DNA of 64,000 nt from Actinoplanes lobatus (lineage in GTDB: Bacteria > Actinomycetota > Actinomycetes > Mycobacteriales > Micromonosporaceae). Under the pieces are notes generated by a model, which did not search any database, was not told the origin of the DNA, and saw only the letters and a list, made by a program, of their open reading frames with translations. Both the position numbers and the translations under genes were made by a program. This document shows positions 43,715 through 51,354 of the stretch, piece after piece (within the stretch, counting starts at the first letter, position 1; each line of letters begins with the position of its first letter). The DNA is taken from assembly GCF_014205215.1 (NCBI RefSeq), contig NZ_JACHNC010000001.1, positions 5,576,501 through 5,640,500 of the forward strand, in the 5' to 3' direction.

Positions 43715-43803
43715 GAGGGAGACTCCTCGAACGAAGCGACAGGAACCGGGGGAGTGGCCCGTTCCTACGGCGGCGTCGAGGTCATGCCGCGATCTTAACC
43801 CTC

Positions 43804-46035
43804 CTATTCGCTGCGCAGGTTTCCGGGGCGGGTGAGGCGCCACAGGATCGGCAGGCCGGCGGCGGTCGTGCCCAGGACCACCACGGCGGCGATGCCGGAG
43901 GTGGCGGTGATGCCGAACCAGTCGACGGTCAGCGGTGCGCCGACGGCCGTCATCAGGACGCCGGCCAGCACGCTGCCGACGGCCACGGCCAAAACCATGC
44001 CCAGTACGACGGGAACGGCCACCTGAAAGAGCACCGAACCGCCGAGCGTGCGCCGGCGGGTGCCGAAGGCGACCAGGACGGCCAGCACCCGGCGGCGTTC
44101 GCGCAGCTGTTCGACCACGTTGACGACCATGCTGGCGCCGATCAGGACGAGCAGGACGATCGCACCGGCGAGCAGGGCGTCCCGCATCCCGGCCAGCGCC
44201 GCGCGAACCGAGTCGTTGCCGTACGAGTACAGGTACGCCTGAAGGTCCAGCCGGGCCGCGCTGTTACGCAGATGCTCCATGGCCTGCGGCACACCGGGGT
44301 CGAGGGCCACGTAGAAGTTGGTGTCGTCCGGCTGGACGGCGACCCCGGCCAACGCACCCGGGGTGATCAGCAGCGTCTCGCCGGAGGTGGGCTCCGCCTC
44401 GGCCCGCGACACTGCCCGGGTGCCGGCCGGCGACGTCCAGGACGTGTCACCCAGCCGGTACGTCGTCCCGGCGGCCGCCCCGTCCAGCCCGAACACGTCG
44501 CCGTCGCGGCACTCGCCCACCTCGGCCAGCTGGCTCAGCAGGGCGCAGTCACCGATCCGCAGCGTGGCCCCGTCGAGGCGGACGATCCGCAGTGGCCGCC
44601 ACTCCTGGACACCCGGAGTGGCGTCGAGCGCCGCCGTCCAGCTGCGGTCGGGCAGGCTGCTGCCGGGCAGGATGGCGATGCCGTATCGAACCGGTGCGCT
44701 TGCCGAACCCCGGGTGTAGAGGGACTCGATGCCGGTCACGATGCCCTGCATGGCGATCACCCCGGCCACCGAGACGGCGATGCCGGAGACGGCGCGGATC
44801 GCGGTGCCGCTGTCGAACTGGAGGCGGCGCACGGCCAGTTGCCACGCCGGGGACCCGCCGGCGCCGAGCCGCCCCACGACCGCCTCGACCTGCCACGGCA
44901 GCAGCAGCGCGATGCCGGTCAGCAGCGCGGCCATCCCGGCGACGACCTGGATCTCGTAGCCGGCCGAGTGCTCGTCGATGCCCCGGTAGAGCGGCCACAG
45001 CAGGACCACGCCGGCGGTCGGCAGGAGCAGCCGCCACCACAGGCGGCGGCGGACCGGGATGCTCATCCGGGTCACGCCGAGCGGCTCGACCACGACCCGG
45101 CGCATCGCCGACAGTGTCACCGCGACGGCCACGACCGGCACCGCGATCACGATCAGGACCACCAGCGACGGCACCGGGCGCAGGTCGGCCAGGTAGAAGG
45201 AGAGCGCGCCGGTGCCCCACCGGTGGGCCAGCAGGATCTCGCCCACCCACAGGGCGGCGCCGATCAGCAGGCCCAGCACGGCGCCGGCCAGGGTCTCCCC
45301 GGCGGCGATCCGGCGGGTCGTCGCGGCGTCGGCGCCGACCAGCCGCAGCGCCGCCAGCCGGCGGTCGCGGGCCTCGTCACCGAACCGGACGGCGGCGGCC
45401 ATGAACACCATCACCGGGATCAGCAGCACCACCATGCCGACCAGGGTCAACAGCACGAAGATCGGGACCGGGTCGCGCACGATCGCGCCCGGGGTGCCGA
45501 ACTCGCGGATCCGGCCGTCGTGCTCCGCGGACAGCGTGTCGGTGCCCATGTAGAAGAAGAGCTCGGCCGGACCGGACAGGCCCTCCGCACCGATCACCCC
45601 GGCCACCTCGGCGTCCCAGCGGTCACGCAGCAGACCGTTCGCCGGATCGTCCAGCAGCCGGGCGAGCGCGGGGGAGACCACCATCCGGCCGGGACCGGGG
45701 ACCGACGACACCCCGGGCGGCACGGGCGGGTGCGAACCCTCCGGCTGCAACAGCTCGCCACTGATCGCCCAGCCCTCGAAGCGGGTGTTGAAATGGCTGG
45801 TCAGCATGGTGTCGTCGGCGCGTGGCAGGTCCTGGTAGCCGTCGATGGCGCGAGCGTCGGTGCGCGCGTTGCTCGCGGCCATGGCGGCCGGCACGGTGGC
45901 CGCGCCGAGCAGCACCGCCACCCCCAGACCGACCCCGACCGCGATCAGGCCGAGACGGAACCAACCGGCCCGGCCTCCGGCGACACTCATCCGGACGCCG
46001 AGAGCGAGCTCGAAGAACCAGTTGCGGACCCTCAC
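43804..46035 (-). CDS. ABC transporter permease, FtsX/MacB type
   Basis: 743 residues with one N-terminal helix, an external domain (about 50-190), three helices (about 200-300), a second unit starting near residue 330 with more helices, another external domain (about 430-590), and three final helices: the duplicated FtsX arrangement. EARDRRLAALRLVGADAATTRRI is the typical cytosolic coupling segment. The GTG start overlaps the ATPase stop by 4 bp (GTGA), so the two are translationally coupled. Together they likely export a lipid or peptide, or act as a mechanotransmitter. Confidence 0.87.
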   Translation of the reverse strand: MRVRNWFFELALGVRMSVAGGRAGWFRLGLIAVGVGLGVAVLLGAATVPAAMAASNARTDARAIDGYQDLPRADDTMLTSHFNTRFEGWAISGELLQPEGSHPPVPPGVSSVPGPGRMVVSPALARLLDDPANGLLRDRWDAEVAGVIGAEGLSGPAELFFYMGTDTLSAEHDGRIREFGTPGAIVRDPVPIFVLLTLVGMVVLLIPVMVFMAAAVRFGDEARDRRLAALRLVGADAATTRRIAAGETLAGAVLGLLIGAALWVGEILLAHRWGTGALSFYLADLRPVPSLVVLIVIAVPVVAVAVTLSAMRRVVVEPLGVTRMSIPVRRRLWWRLLLPTAGVVLLWPLYRGIDEHSAGYEIQVVAGMAALLTGIALLLPWQVEAVVGRLGAGGSPAWQLAVRRLQFDSGTAIRAVSGIAVSVAGVIAMQGIVTGIESLYTRGSASAPVRYGIAILPGSSLPDRSWTAALDATPGVQEWRPLRIVRLDGATLRIGDCALLSQLAEVGECRDGDVFGLDGAAAGTTYRLGDTSWTSPAGTRAVSRAEAEPTSGETLLITPGALAGVAVQPDDTNFYVALDPGVPQAMEHLRNSAARLDLQAYLYSYGNDSVRAALAGMRDALLAGAIVLLVLIGASMVVNVVEQLRERRRVLAVLVAFGTRRRTLGGSVLFQVAVPVVLGMVLAVAVGSVLAGVLMTAVGAPLTVDWFGITATSGIAAVVVLGTTAAGLPILWRLTRPGNLRSE

Positions 46036-46706
46036 CGCGCCGGCTCCTGCTCACGAACCCGGCCGTCGCGCACGACGGCCTCGCGGTCGGAGTAGGCGGC
46101 CACCCGCGGCTCGTGCGTGACCAGCACGACGGCGGCCCCGGTGTCCCGGGCCGCCGCGATGAACAGCTTCATCACCAGCTCGCCGTTGAGCGAGTCCAGC
46201 GCGCCGGTCGGCTCGTCCGCGAAGATCACCGAGGGCTCGGTGACCAGCGCCCGGGCCACCGCGACCCGCTGGCCCTGACCGCCGGACACCTGGCCGGGAC
46301 GTTTCCCGGCCAGGTCGGCGACCTCCAGCCGGTCCAGCCATGTGGCCGCCCGCCGCTGTGCCTCCCGCCGGCCGGCGCCGCCCAGCCGCAGGGGCAGAGC
46401 CACGTTCTCCAGGCAGGTCAGCTCCGGCACCAGCTGCCCGAACTGGAACACGAAGCCGAACTCGCCGCGCCGCAGCGTGCTGCGCTCCGCGTCGGACATT
46501 CGAGCCAGGTCGCGGTCGCCGTAGCGGATGCTGCCCGAGCCGGGCGTCAGGATGCCGGCGAGGCAGTGCAGCAGCGTCGACTTGCCGGAGCCGGACGGGC
46601 CCATCAGGGCGAGGACCTCACCGGCGTACACATGCAGCGAAGCACCGCGCAAAGCGGTGGTCTCACCGAAGCTCAGGTGGACGTCGTCGGCGGTGAGCAA
46701 CGGCAT
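46032..46706 (-). CDS. ABC transporter ATPase, LolD/MacB type
   Basis: 224 residues with all nucleotide-binding motifs: Walker A GPSGSGKST, Q loop FQFGQLVPELT, signature SGGQGQRVAVARAL, Walker B VIFADEPTGALD and the switch His in VLVTHEPRV. This is the ATPase for the FtsX-type permease that follows. ATG 46706 has a GGGGAGAG site; an alternative GTG at 46730 overlaps the PadR stop. It is the second gene of a PadR-ATPase-permease operon. Confidence 0.93.
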   Translation of the reverse strand: MPLLTADDVHLSFGETTALRGASLHVYAGEVLALMGPSGSGKSTLLHCLAGILTPGSGSIRYGDRDLARMSDAERSTLRRGEFGFVFQFGQLVPELTCLENVALPLRLGGAGRREAQRRAATWLDRLEVADLAGKRPGQVSGGQGQRVAVARALVTEPSVIFADEPTGALDSLNGELVMKLFIAAARDTGAAVVLVTHEPRVAAYSDREAVVRDGRVREQEPAR

Positions 46707-46726
46707 GTCTCTCCCCACGGTGGTGG

Positions 46727-47248
46727 TCACGGGCGGACCCGGGCGGCGAGCCGGTCCAGCCGGGCCGCGGTCAGCTCCAGCCAGCGCAGATCGGCCTCCA
46801 GGTGGAACAGGGCGTGGTCGCAGATCAGCTCGTCGGCCAGATCGCCCTCGTTCTTGCGCCGGGTGAGCACCCGCATCAGCCGCAGGTGCTCGGCGCGCTG
46901 AGCATCCAGCACCTCGGTGGCGTCGCGGCCGGTCATCAGGGCCAGCACGACCTTCGTGTAGAGGGTGCTCTGGAGGTACGGCTCGGGCTTCTCGGGCCGG
47001 GAGATCCACTCGGCGACGTCGGTGATCCCGGCGTGGGTGATCGCATACTTCTTGCGCTCCGGTCCGTCGCCCGGCTCGGACTCCACCTCGACGAGGCCGT
47101 TCTTCAGCAGGCGCGCCATCGTCGAATAGACCTGGCCGTAGTGCAGCGCCCGGTCCCGGCCGAACGCCTCGTCATAGGAGCGTTTCAGGTCGTAACCGTG
47201 GCGTGGGCCGTTCTCCAGGAGCCCCAGCAGGGCGAAACCGACTGACAT
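46727..47248 (-). CDS. PadR-family transcriptional regulator of the ABC operon
   Basis: 173 residues: winged helix at the N terminus (FALLGLLENGPRHGYDLKRSYDE, then LHYGQVYSTMARLLKNGLVE) and the C-terminal dimerisation helices of the PadR-s2 class. It leads the operon encoding the ABC transporter and probably represses it until a ligand binds. An inverted repeat TATACA-N5-TGTATA lies 10 bp upstream of its start, the expected kind of PadR operator. Confidence 0.9.
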   Translation of the reverse strand: MSVGFALLGLLENGPRHGYDLKRSYDEAFGRDRALHYGQVYSTMARLLKNGLVEVESEPGDGPERKKYAITHAGITDVAEWISRPEKPEPYLQSTLYTKVVLALMTGRDATEVLDAQRAEHLRLMRVLTRRKNEGDLADELICDHALFHLEADLRWLELTAARLDRLAARVRP

Positions 47249-47257
47249 GCCGGCCAC

Positions 47258-47274
47258 TATACACACGATGTATA
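47258..47274. promoter_or_regulatory. PadR-type operator TATACA-N5-TGTATA
   Basis: Perfect 6-bp arms around a 5-bp spacer, directly upstream of the PadR-ABC operon and 43 bp upstream of the divergent gene at 47317, so it may act on both. Confidence 0.7.
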
Positions 47275-47316
47275 AACCTGGTGCATAGCTTGCGGCCATG
47301 TGTTCTACTGTCGGCC

Positions 47317-47955
47317 ATGAAACGGCGGATGGGTCTGATCCTGAGCGTGGCGCTCCTGGTCGTGGGCGTCGGCGGCCTGGCCGTCCACCGGTGGTGGGAG
47401 CGAGCGCCGTTCGGGCCGAGGGCGATGGGCGCCCAGGCCACGCTGCGGCTCGTCGACCAGGCGACCGCGAACGCCGCCCTCGCCCCGGTCAACGCGCAGT
47501 TCGCCAACGACGAAGGCGACCAGATCCTCCTGGGCCGGGTCTCCTGGAAACGACCACCCTCGGCGCGGGACGGCAGCTCCCTGCGGATTGTGCTGCTGGA
47601 CAAGCGCCGCCATCTGCTGCCCGGCTTCATCGCCGTGACCTCGGCGAACCCTGACCAGGTCAGCAGCGGGACGGACGGGGCGGTGGACACCGCCGAGCGG
47701 CGTTACCGCTGGCTGAAGGGCGCGGGCGCCCAGGAGATCGACGGGTCCTTCTGGACCTCTGGCGTTGTCGTCAACGTGTCCTCGCTGGACGCGTCGCCGG
47801 TGACGTTCCAGACCGTGCTCCGTGCCGGAAACCCGGAGACGCCAGCCGAGTCGATGATCGCCACGGCGCCGGTGGCCGTAAAGGACATGCTGGTCGCCCT
47901 GATCTGTGTGGGGCCCGAAGGGCAGGTCTACTGGGCGCAGCGCCTGCTGAACTGA
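47317..47955 (+). CDS. Membrane-anchored protein of unknown function
   Basis: 212 residues: one N-terminal hydrophobic helix (about 5-22) followed by a probably extracellular beta-rich domain with no recognised family (RLVDQATANAALAPVNAQF, SLRIVLLDKRRHLLPGFI, LVALICVGPEGQVYWAQRLL). No ribosome site is seen; a TACTGT box ends six bases before the ATG, so translation may be leaderless. It is divergent from the PadR-ABC operon and could share its operator. Confidence 0.65.
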   Translation: MKRRMGLILSVALLVVGVGGLAVHRWWERAPFGPRAMGAQATLRLVDQATANAALAPVNAQFANDEGDQILLGRVSWKRPPSARDGSSLRIVLLDKRRHLLPGFIAVTSANPDQVSSGTDGAVDTAERRYRWLKGAGAQEIDGSFWTSGVVVNVSSLDASPVTFQTVLRAGNPETPAESMIATAPVAVKDMLVALICVGPEGQVYWAQRLLN

Positions 47956-47995
47956 GCCGGTCACCCGGACCACGACCAGGGCGGGGATTGGGATA

Positions 47996-48007
47996 GTGTC
48001 GCGATAC
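47996..48007. promoter_or_regulatory. Putative PadR operator GTGTCGCGATAC
   Basis: A near-perfect dyad (five of six base pairs) around CGCG, 27 bp upstream of the second PadR gene. It is probably an autoregulatory site and differs from the operator of the first PadR gene. Confidence 0.55.
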
Positions 48008-48034
48008 ATCTGCGGGTGAGGCGGCGCGACGACC

Positions 48035-48517
48035 ATGGGACTACACGGAGGCCGGCGCGGGTTCGGCGGCGGCGAGGGCGGCCGGATGCGCCGGGGGATG
48101 GTGCCCGACCTGGTGCTCACCGCGCTGCTCGACGGTCCCGCCCACGGTTACGAGCTGATGGACCGGCTGGAGCGGTTCAGTGGCGGCAGCTGGCGGCCCA
48201 GCCCCGGCTCGATCTACCCGCTGTTGCAGATGTTCCAGGACACCGGGCTCGTCAGCAGCAGCGAGACCGACGGCCGCAAGGTCTTCGACCTGACCGGCGA
48301 AGGCCGGGAACGGGCGGCGGAGCGGCGGGTCGACGCGTTCGGGGCCGGCTTCCCGAGCGATCCGCAGGAGCACTCCCAGCTCCGGACCGAAATGCACCAG
48401 TTGCGGGCCGCCGCCCAGCAGGTGTCCGCCATCGCCTCCCCGGAAGCCGTCGACCAGGCCGTGGCCATCGTGAAGAACGCCCGCCAGGCCCTCTACCGCC
48501 TGCTGGCGGAGCAGTGA
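48035..48517 (+). CDS. PadR-family transcriptional regulator
   Basis: 160 residues: a Gly/Arg-rich N-terminal tail (GLHGGRRGFGGGEGG), then the winged helix (LVLTALLDGPAHGYELMDRLERF, SPGSIYPLLQMFQDTGLV) and a C-terminal helix for dimerisation. This Gly-rich-tailed class is common in actinomycetes. The next gene downstream is a flavoprotein, whose 5' region carries a near-exact duplicate of the 25 bp around this gene's stop codon. Confidence 0.88.
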   Translation: MGLHGGRRGFGGGEGGRMRRGMVPDLVLTALLDGPAHGYELMDRLERFSGGSWRPSPGSIYPLLQMFQDTGLVSSSETDGRKVFDLTGEGRERAAERRVDAFGAGFPSDPQEHSQLRTEMHQLRAAAQQVSAIASPEAVDQAVAIVKNARQALYRLLAEQ

Positions 48518-48581
48518 CGCGATCGTGGACGCCGGTCGCCCCTCATTGTCCGCGTGCGGAGCCGTGACGCGATCGTGGACG
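48507..48581. repeat. 25-bp direct repeat duplicating the PadR gene end
   Basis: Positions 48507-48531 and 48557-48581 are identical but for one base, 50 bp apart. The first copy holds the PadR stop codon, the second the start region of the flavoprotein gene. Both contain GATCGTGGACG, the leading motif of the 104-bp repeats near 35.7 kb. Confidence 0.85.
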
Positions 48582-49465
48582 TCGTCGTGGTGGGGGCCGG
48601 GGTCGCCGGGCTGTCCTGCGCGCGGGCGCTGACTGACGGCGGCGCCCGGGTCCGTGTCGTCGAGCGGAGCCGCGTGGTCGGCGGCCGGCTGGCCAGTAGG
48701 CGCTACGACGACCGGTATGTGGACATCGGCGCCGCCTATCTGGTCGCCGACGACCCGGACTTCACCGCGCAGGTCGACGCGTGGCGGACCCGTGGCCTCG
48801 CCCGGCCGTGGACCGACACCCTCAGCGTCTACCCCGGCGGGGAGCGGACCACCGGGCCGGTGCGGTGGGCGGCGCCCGGCGGACTGCGCTCGCTCGCCAC
48901 CGATCTGGCCACGGGCCTCGATGTGCGGTTGTCGACCGATCTGGACACGATCCCGGCGGACGCGGACATTGCCGTACTGGCCATGCCCGGCCCGCAGGCG
49001 CTGCGCCTGTCACCGCCACCGGCGGTCGCCGCCGCCGCGCGGGCACAGATCTGGAAGCCGGTGATCGCGGCCGTCCTCACCTACCCGGCCCGGGAGTGGG
49101 GCGACCTGCGTGGCGCTTTCGTCAACGACCACCCGTTGCTCGCCACCGTCTGTGACGACGGCGACCGGCGTGGCGACGGCGCGCCCGTCCTGGTGGCACA
49201 TTCGACGGCCGCGCTGGCCGCCCGGTACCAGGACGATCCGGGCAGCGCGGGCCCGATCCTCGCCGGCGCGGTCGGCGAGTTGCTCGGCCTCGCCGCCCGG
49301 CCCTCGACACACGTACACCGCTGGCCCTGTGCCCAGCCGGAGGCCGTTGACGCCCCGTACGCCGTCGACGGCCGCGTCTGGCTCTGCGGCGACGCCTTCG
49401 GCCGCCCCCGGGTCCAGACCGCCTGGCTCTCCGGCCGCGCCGTGGCCCGAGCCCTCCTCGCCTGA
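48575..49465 (+). CDS. Renalase-like FAD/NAD(P) oxidoreductase
   Basis: 296 residues with an N-terminal Rossmann FAD motif (VVVVGAGVAGLSCARALTDGGA), the following Glu in RVVERS, a GGRLASRR segment typical of amine-oxidase/renalase-like proteins and a C-terminal FAD contact (VWLCGDAFGRPRVQTAWLSGRA). Renalases reoxidise wrongly reduced nicotinamide forms; substrate here is inferred. GTG at 48575 starts right at the Rossmann strand; GTG 48554 is possible. The start region lies in a 25-bp duplication. Confidence 0.8.
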   Translation: MDVVVVGAGVAGLSCARALTDGGARVRVVERSRVVGGRLASRRYDDRYVDIGAAYLVADDPDFTAQVDAWRTRGLARPWTDTLSVYPGGERTTGPVRWAAPGGLRSLATDLATGLDVRLSTDLDTIPADADIAVLAMPGPQALRLSPPPAVAAAARAQIWKPVIAAVLTYPAREWGDLRGAFVNDHPLLATVCDDGDRRGDGAPVLVAHSTAALAARYQDDPGSAGPILAGAVGELLGLAARPSTHVHRWPCAQPEAVDAPYAVDGRVWLCGDAFGRPRVQTAWLSGRAVARALLA

Positions 49466-49538
49466 CCGATCCCGCCCGCTTCGGTGGCATAGCGTGATCA
49501 ACATCAGTGGTGAGGACTTTCCGGTACGAGTGAGCCCG

Positions 49539-49636
49539 CCCCGTCATCTCAGGGCCGTCCCGCCCTGCCCCGCGAGCGTCTGCCCACGCACGCCTCTGCC
49601 GCGCCCGCCGGGCTGAGGTCGGTGGCCGGGCAGGCC
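49539..49636 (+). repeat. Dispersed ~97-bp repeat element, copy C
   Basis: A more diverged copy of the element that bounds the island at 35.4-36.5 kb, with shared TCAGGGCCGTCCCGCCC and GCCGGGCTGAGGTCGGTGGC. It opens a second repeat-rich gap (49466-49938). Confidence 0.7.
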
Positions 49637-49666
49637 GTCCCCGCCGGTGTGCCCCGCGCCTGCCGC

Positions 49667-49800
49667 CGGTCGCCGCGTGCGTTCCGGCCGGCTTCGTGTC
49701 ACCTGTTTGCGCCGGTCGCGGCGTGCGTTCCGGCCGGCCCGTGTCGCCTGCCTGCCGTTGATCGCCGCGTGCGTTCCGGCCCGGCTGTCTGCTGCCGATC
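49667..49800. repeat. 46-bp tandem repeat
   Basis: Three imperfect units, marked by GCGTGCGTTCCGG at 49675, 49721 and 49767. Non-coding as far as I can see. Confidence 0.8.
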
Positions 49801-49808
49801 GCGGCAGG

Positions 49809-49976
49809 CCGCCGGCGCGGGGCGTGTCAGCCGGCTCTTCTCGGTAGGCGCCTGAGGTGCTGGGCCGCCGGCGCGGGGCGTGTCAGCCGGCTCTTCTCGG
49901 TAGGCGCCTGAGGTGCTGGGCCGCCGGCGCGGGGCGTGTCAGCCGGCTCCTCTCAGTAGGCGCCTGAGGCGCTGGG
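49809..49976. repeat. 56-bp tandem repeat copying the 3' end of a small gene
   Basis: Units at 49809, 49865 and 49921. The first two are identical; the third differs at a few bases and contains the stop codon and last residues of the small minus-strand gene at 49939-50094. The other two are downstream copies of that gene end. Confidence 0.88.
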
Positions 49977-50094
49977 CCGCCGAGTGGATCGGGTTGCGGC
50001 GGGGCCGATGTGGCAGCACCGGGGCGTGGGGCAGCGCCGAGCCGACGTCGCGCCGTGCGATCTCGATGCTCAGCACCACCGCTGACATGTCCAT
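49939..50094 (-). CDS. Small basic protein, unknown function
   Basis: A 51-residue frame that starts at ATG 50094 behind a very good GGGAGG ribosome site (spacing 6). The sequence runs MDMSAVVLSIEIARRD, a Pro/His-rich middle (LPHAPVLPHRPRRNP), and the Arg-rich end QRLRRLLRGAG. No family recognised and no signal peptide. It is divergent from a LacI-family gene, with a 28-bp inverted repeat between them, so it may be a regulated target. Its last codons belong to the 56-bp tandem repeat. Confidence 0.6.
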   Translation of the reverse strand: MDMSAVVLSIEIARRDVGSALPHAPVLPHRPRRNPIHSAAQRLRRLLRGAG

Positions 50095-50114
50095 GAAAGC
50101 CTCCCTCATCGATC

Positions 50115-50142
50115 CCGTTACCGTTCACGTTAACGGTAACGG
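50115..50142. promoter_or_regulatory. 28-bp inverted repeat, candidate LacI operator
   Basis: Perfect 11-bp arms, CCGTTACCGTT and AACGGTAACGG, with a 6-bp spacer containing part of GTTAACG. It lies between the small gene and the LacI regulator and fits autoregulation and control of the small gene. Confidence 0.75.
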
Positions 50143-50198
50143 ACCCGATTGGCACGCACGTTTCTCGATCCGTGGTGGCGGGATACGATGCGGTCACC

Positions 50199-51209
50199 GT
50201 GGAAGACGACAGCCGGGGCGTTTCGCCCGAGACCAGCCGACGAGTGACCCTGCGTGACGTGGCCCGGATCGCCGGGGTGTCGCACCAGACCGTGTCGCGG
50301 GCGATCAACGGCAAGGGCGAGATCGACCCCGAGACCCGCCGCCGGGTGCTCGAGGTGGTCCAGCAATTGCGGTACCGACCGTCGCGTCATGCCCGTGGAC
50401 TGGTCCGGCCGGACACGACCACCATCGGGCTGATCGTCGCCGACGTGGTGAACCCGTACTTCCCCGAGCTGATCGCCGGGGTGATCAGCGCCGCCGAGCA
50501 GCGCGGCTGGAAGGTGCTGATCAGCACGACGCAGGACGACCCGGGCCGCGAGCCGGAGCTGCTGCGCTCGCTCGCCGGGCAGGTCGACGCCCTGATCGGC
50601 TACCTGTTCCAGCCGGAGGACGTGATCGCCGGCGCGGTGGAGGGCCTGCCGCTGGTGGTCATCAACCGGCCCGCCCGGCATCCGGCGTTCAGCGCCGTCG
50701 AGGTGGACGTGCGCGCCGGGGTGGAGGCGGCGATGGAGCACCTGATCGCCCGGGGGCACCGCCGGATCGGCATGATCGACTGCCCGTCCGCCGCCGACCC
50801 GTCCCGGCGGGACGTTCTTCTGGCCGCGGCAGCCGCGCACGGCGTCCCGATCGCCGCGGACGCGATCGTCGAGGTCGAGCAGTCCCAGGCCGGCGGGGAG
50901 GCCGGTCTCGCCCGGCTGCGCGAGGTCCGCCCCGACGTCACGGCGGTGATGGCCTTCAACGACATGGTCGCGATGGGCGCGCACCGCACCGCGCGCCGCC
51001 TCGGCCTGAGCATGCCCGGTGACATCGCGCTGATCGGCTTCGACGGTCTCAGCTTCGGCGAGCTGCTCGAACCGCCGTTGACCACGGTCGGCATCGACAA
51101 GCGGGGGTTGGGCGAACTGGCCGTGGCCCAGGTCGAACGGCTCCTGGCCGGCGACACTCCGCCCACCGTGGTGGCCCCGACCCGGTTGCTGATCCGCGGC
51201 TCGGCCTGA
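50199..51209 (+). CDS. LacI-family transcriptional regulator
   Basis: 336 residues: N-terminal helix-turn-helix (VTLRDVARIAGVSHQTVSRAING), hinge helix (YRPSRHARGL), and the periplasmic-binding-protein-like sugar domain (TIGLIVADVVNPYFPELIAGV, HRRIGMIDCP, ALIGFDGLSFGELLEPPLTTV in pieces). The recognition helix SHQTVSR differs from that of CebR as I recall it, so this is probably not the CebR protein. Start at GTG 50199 has a TACGAT -10-like box upstream and may be leaderless; GTG 50172 is the alternative. It is followed 146 bp on by the RCC1-repeat gene. Confidence 0.92.
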   Translation: MEDDSRGVSPETSRRVTLRDVARIAGVSHQTVSRAINGKGEIDPETRRRVLEVVQQLRYRPSRHARGLVRPDTTTIGLIVADVVNPYFPELIAGVISAAEQRGWKVLISTTQDDPGREPELLRSLAGQVDALIGYLFQPEDVIAGAVEGLPLVVINRPARHPAFSAVEVDVRAGVEAAMEHLIARGHRRIGMIDCPSAADPSRRDVLLAAAAAHGVPIAADAIVEVEQSQAGGEAGLARLREVRPDVTAVMAFNDMVAMGAHRTARRLGLSMPGDIALIGFDGLSFGELLEPPLTTVGIDKRGLGELAVAQVERLLAGDTPPTVVAPTRLLIRGSA

Positions 51210-51323
51210 TTCGCCCCGGGAGGCGCGGCCGCCGCGGAGGCCGATCGGGTACGCGCGGTCCGGTTGCGGTCGTAACGGTCTGGTCATCGTCGTGTGTCGA
51301 TGATATGAACTCTGTGGGCGCTG

Positions 51324-51337
51324 TGGGAGCGCTCCCA
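51324..51337. promoter_or_regulatory. CebR operator TGGGAGCGCTCCCA upstream of RCC1-repeat gene
   Basis: Exact 14-bp CebR palindrome, identical to that before the GH12 cellulase at 21071. It ends four bases before the GAGGAGA ribosome site of the gene at 51355. Confidence 0.92.
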
Positions 51338-51354
51338 GAGTGAGGAGACGTTAC

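Noticed and set aside
50199..51209. This LacI gene as CebR itself
   Set aside because: The recognition helix (SHQTVSR) and the adjacent 28-bp dyad do not fit the CebR protein or operator as known; the CebR box at 51324 lies after the gene, not before it.
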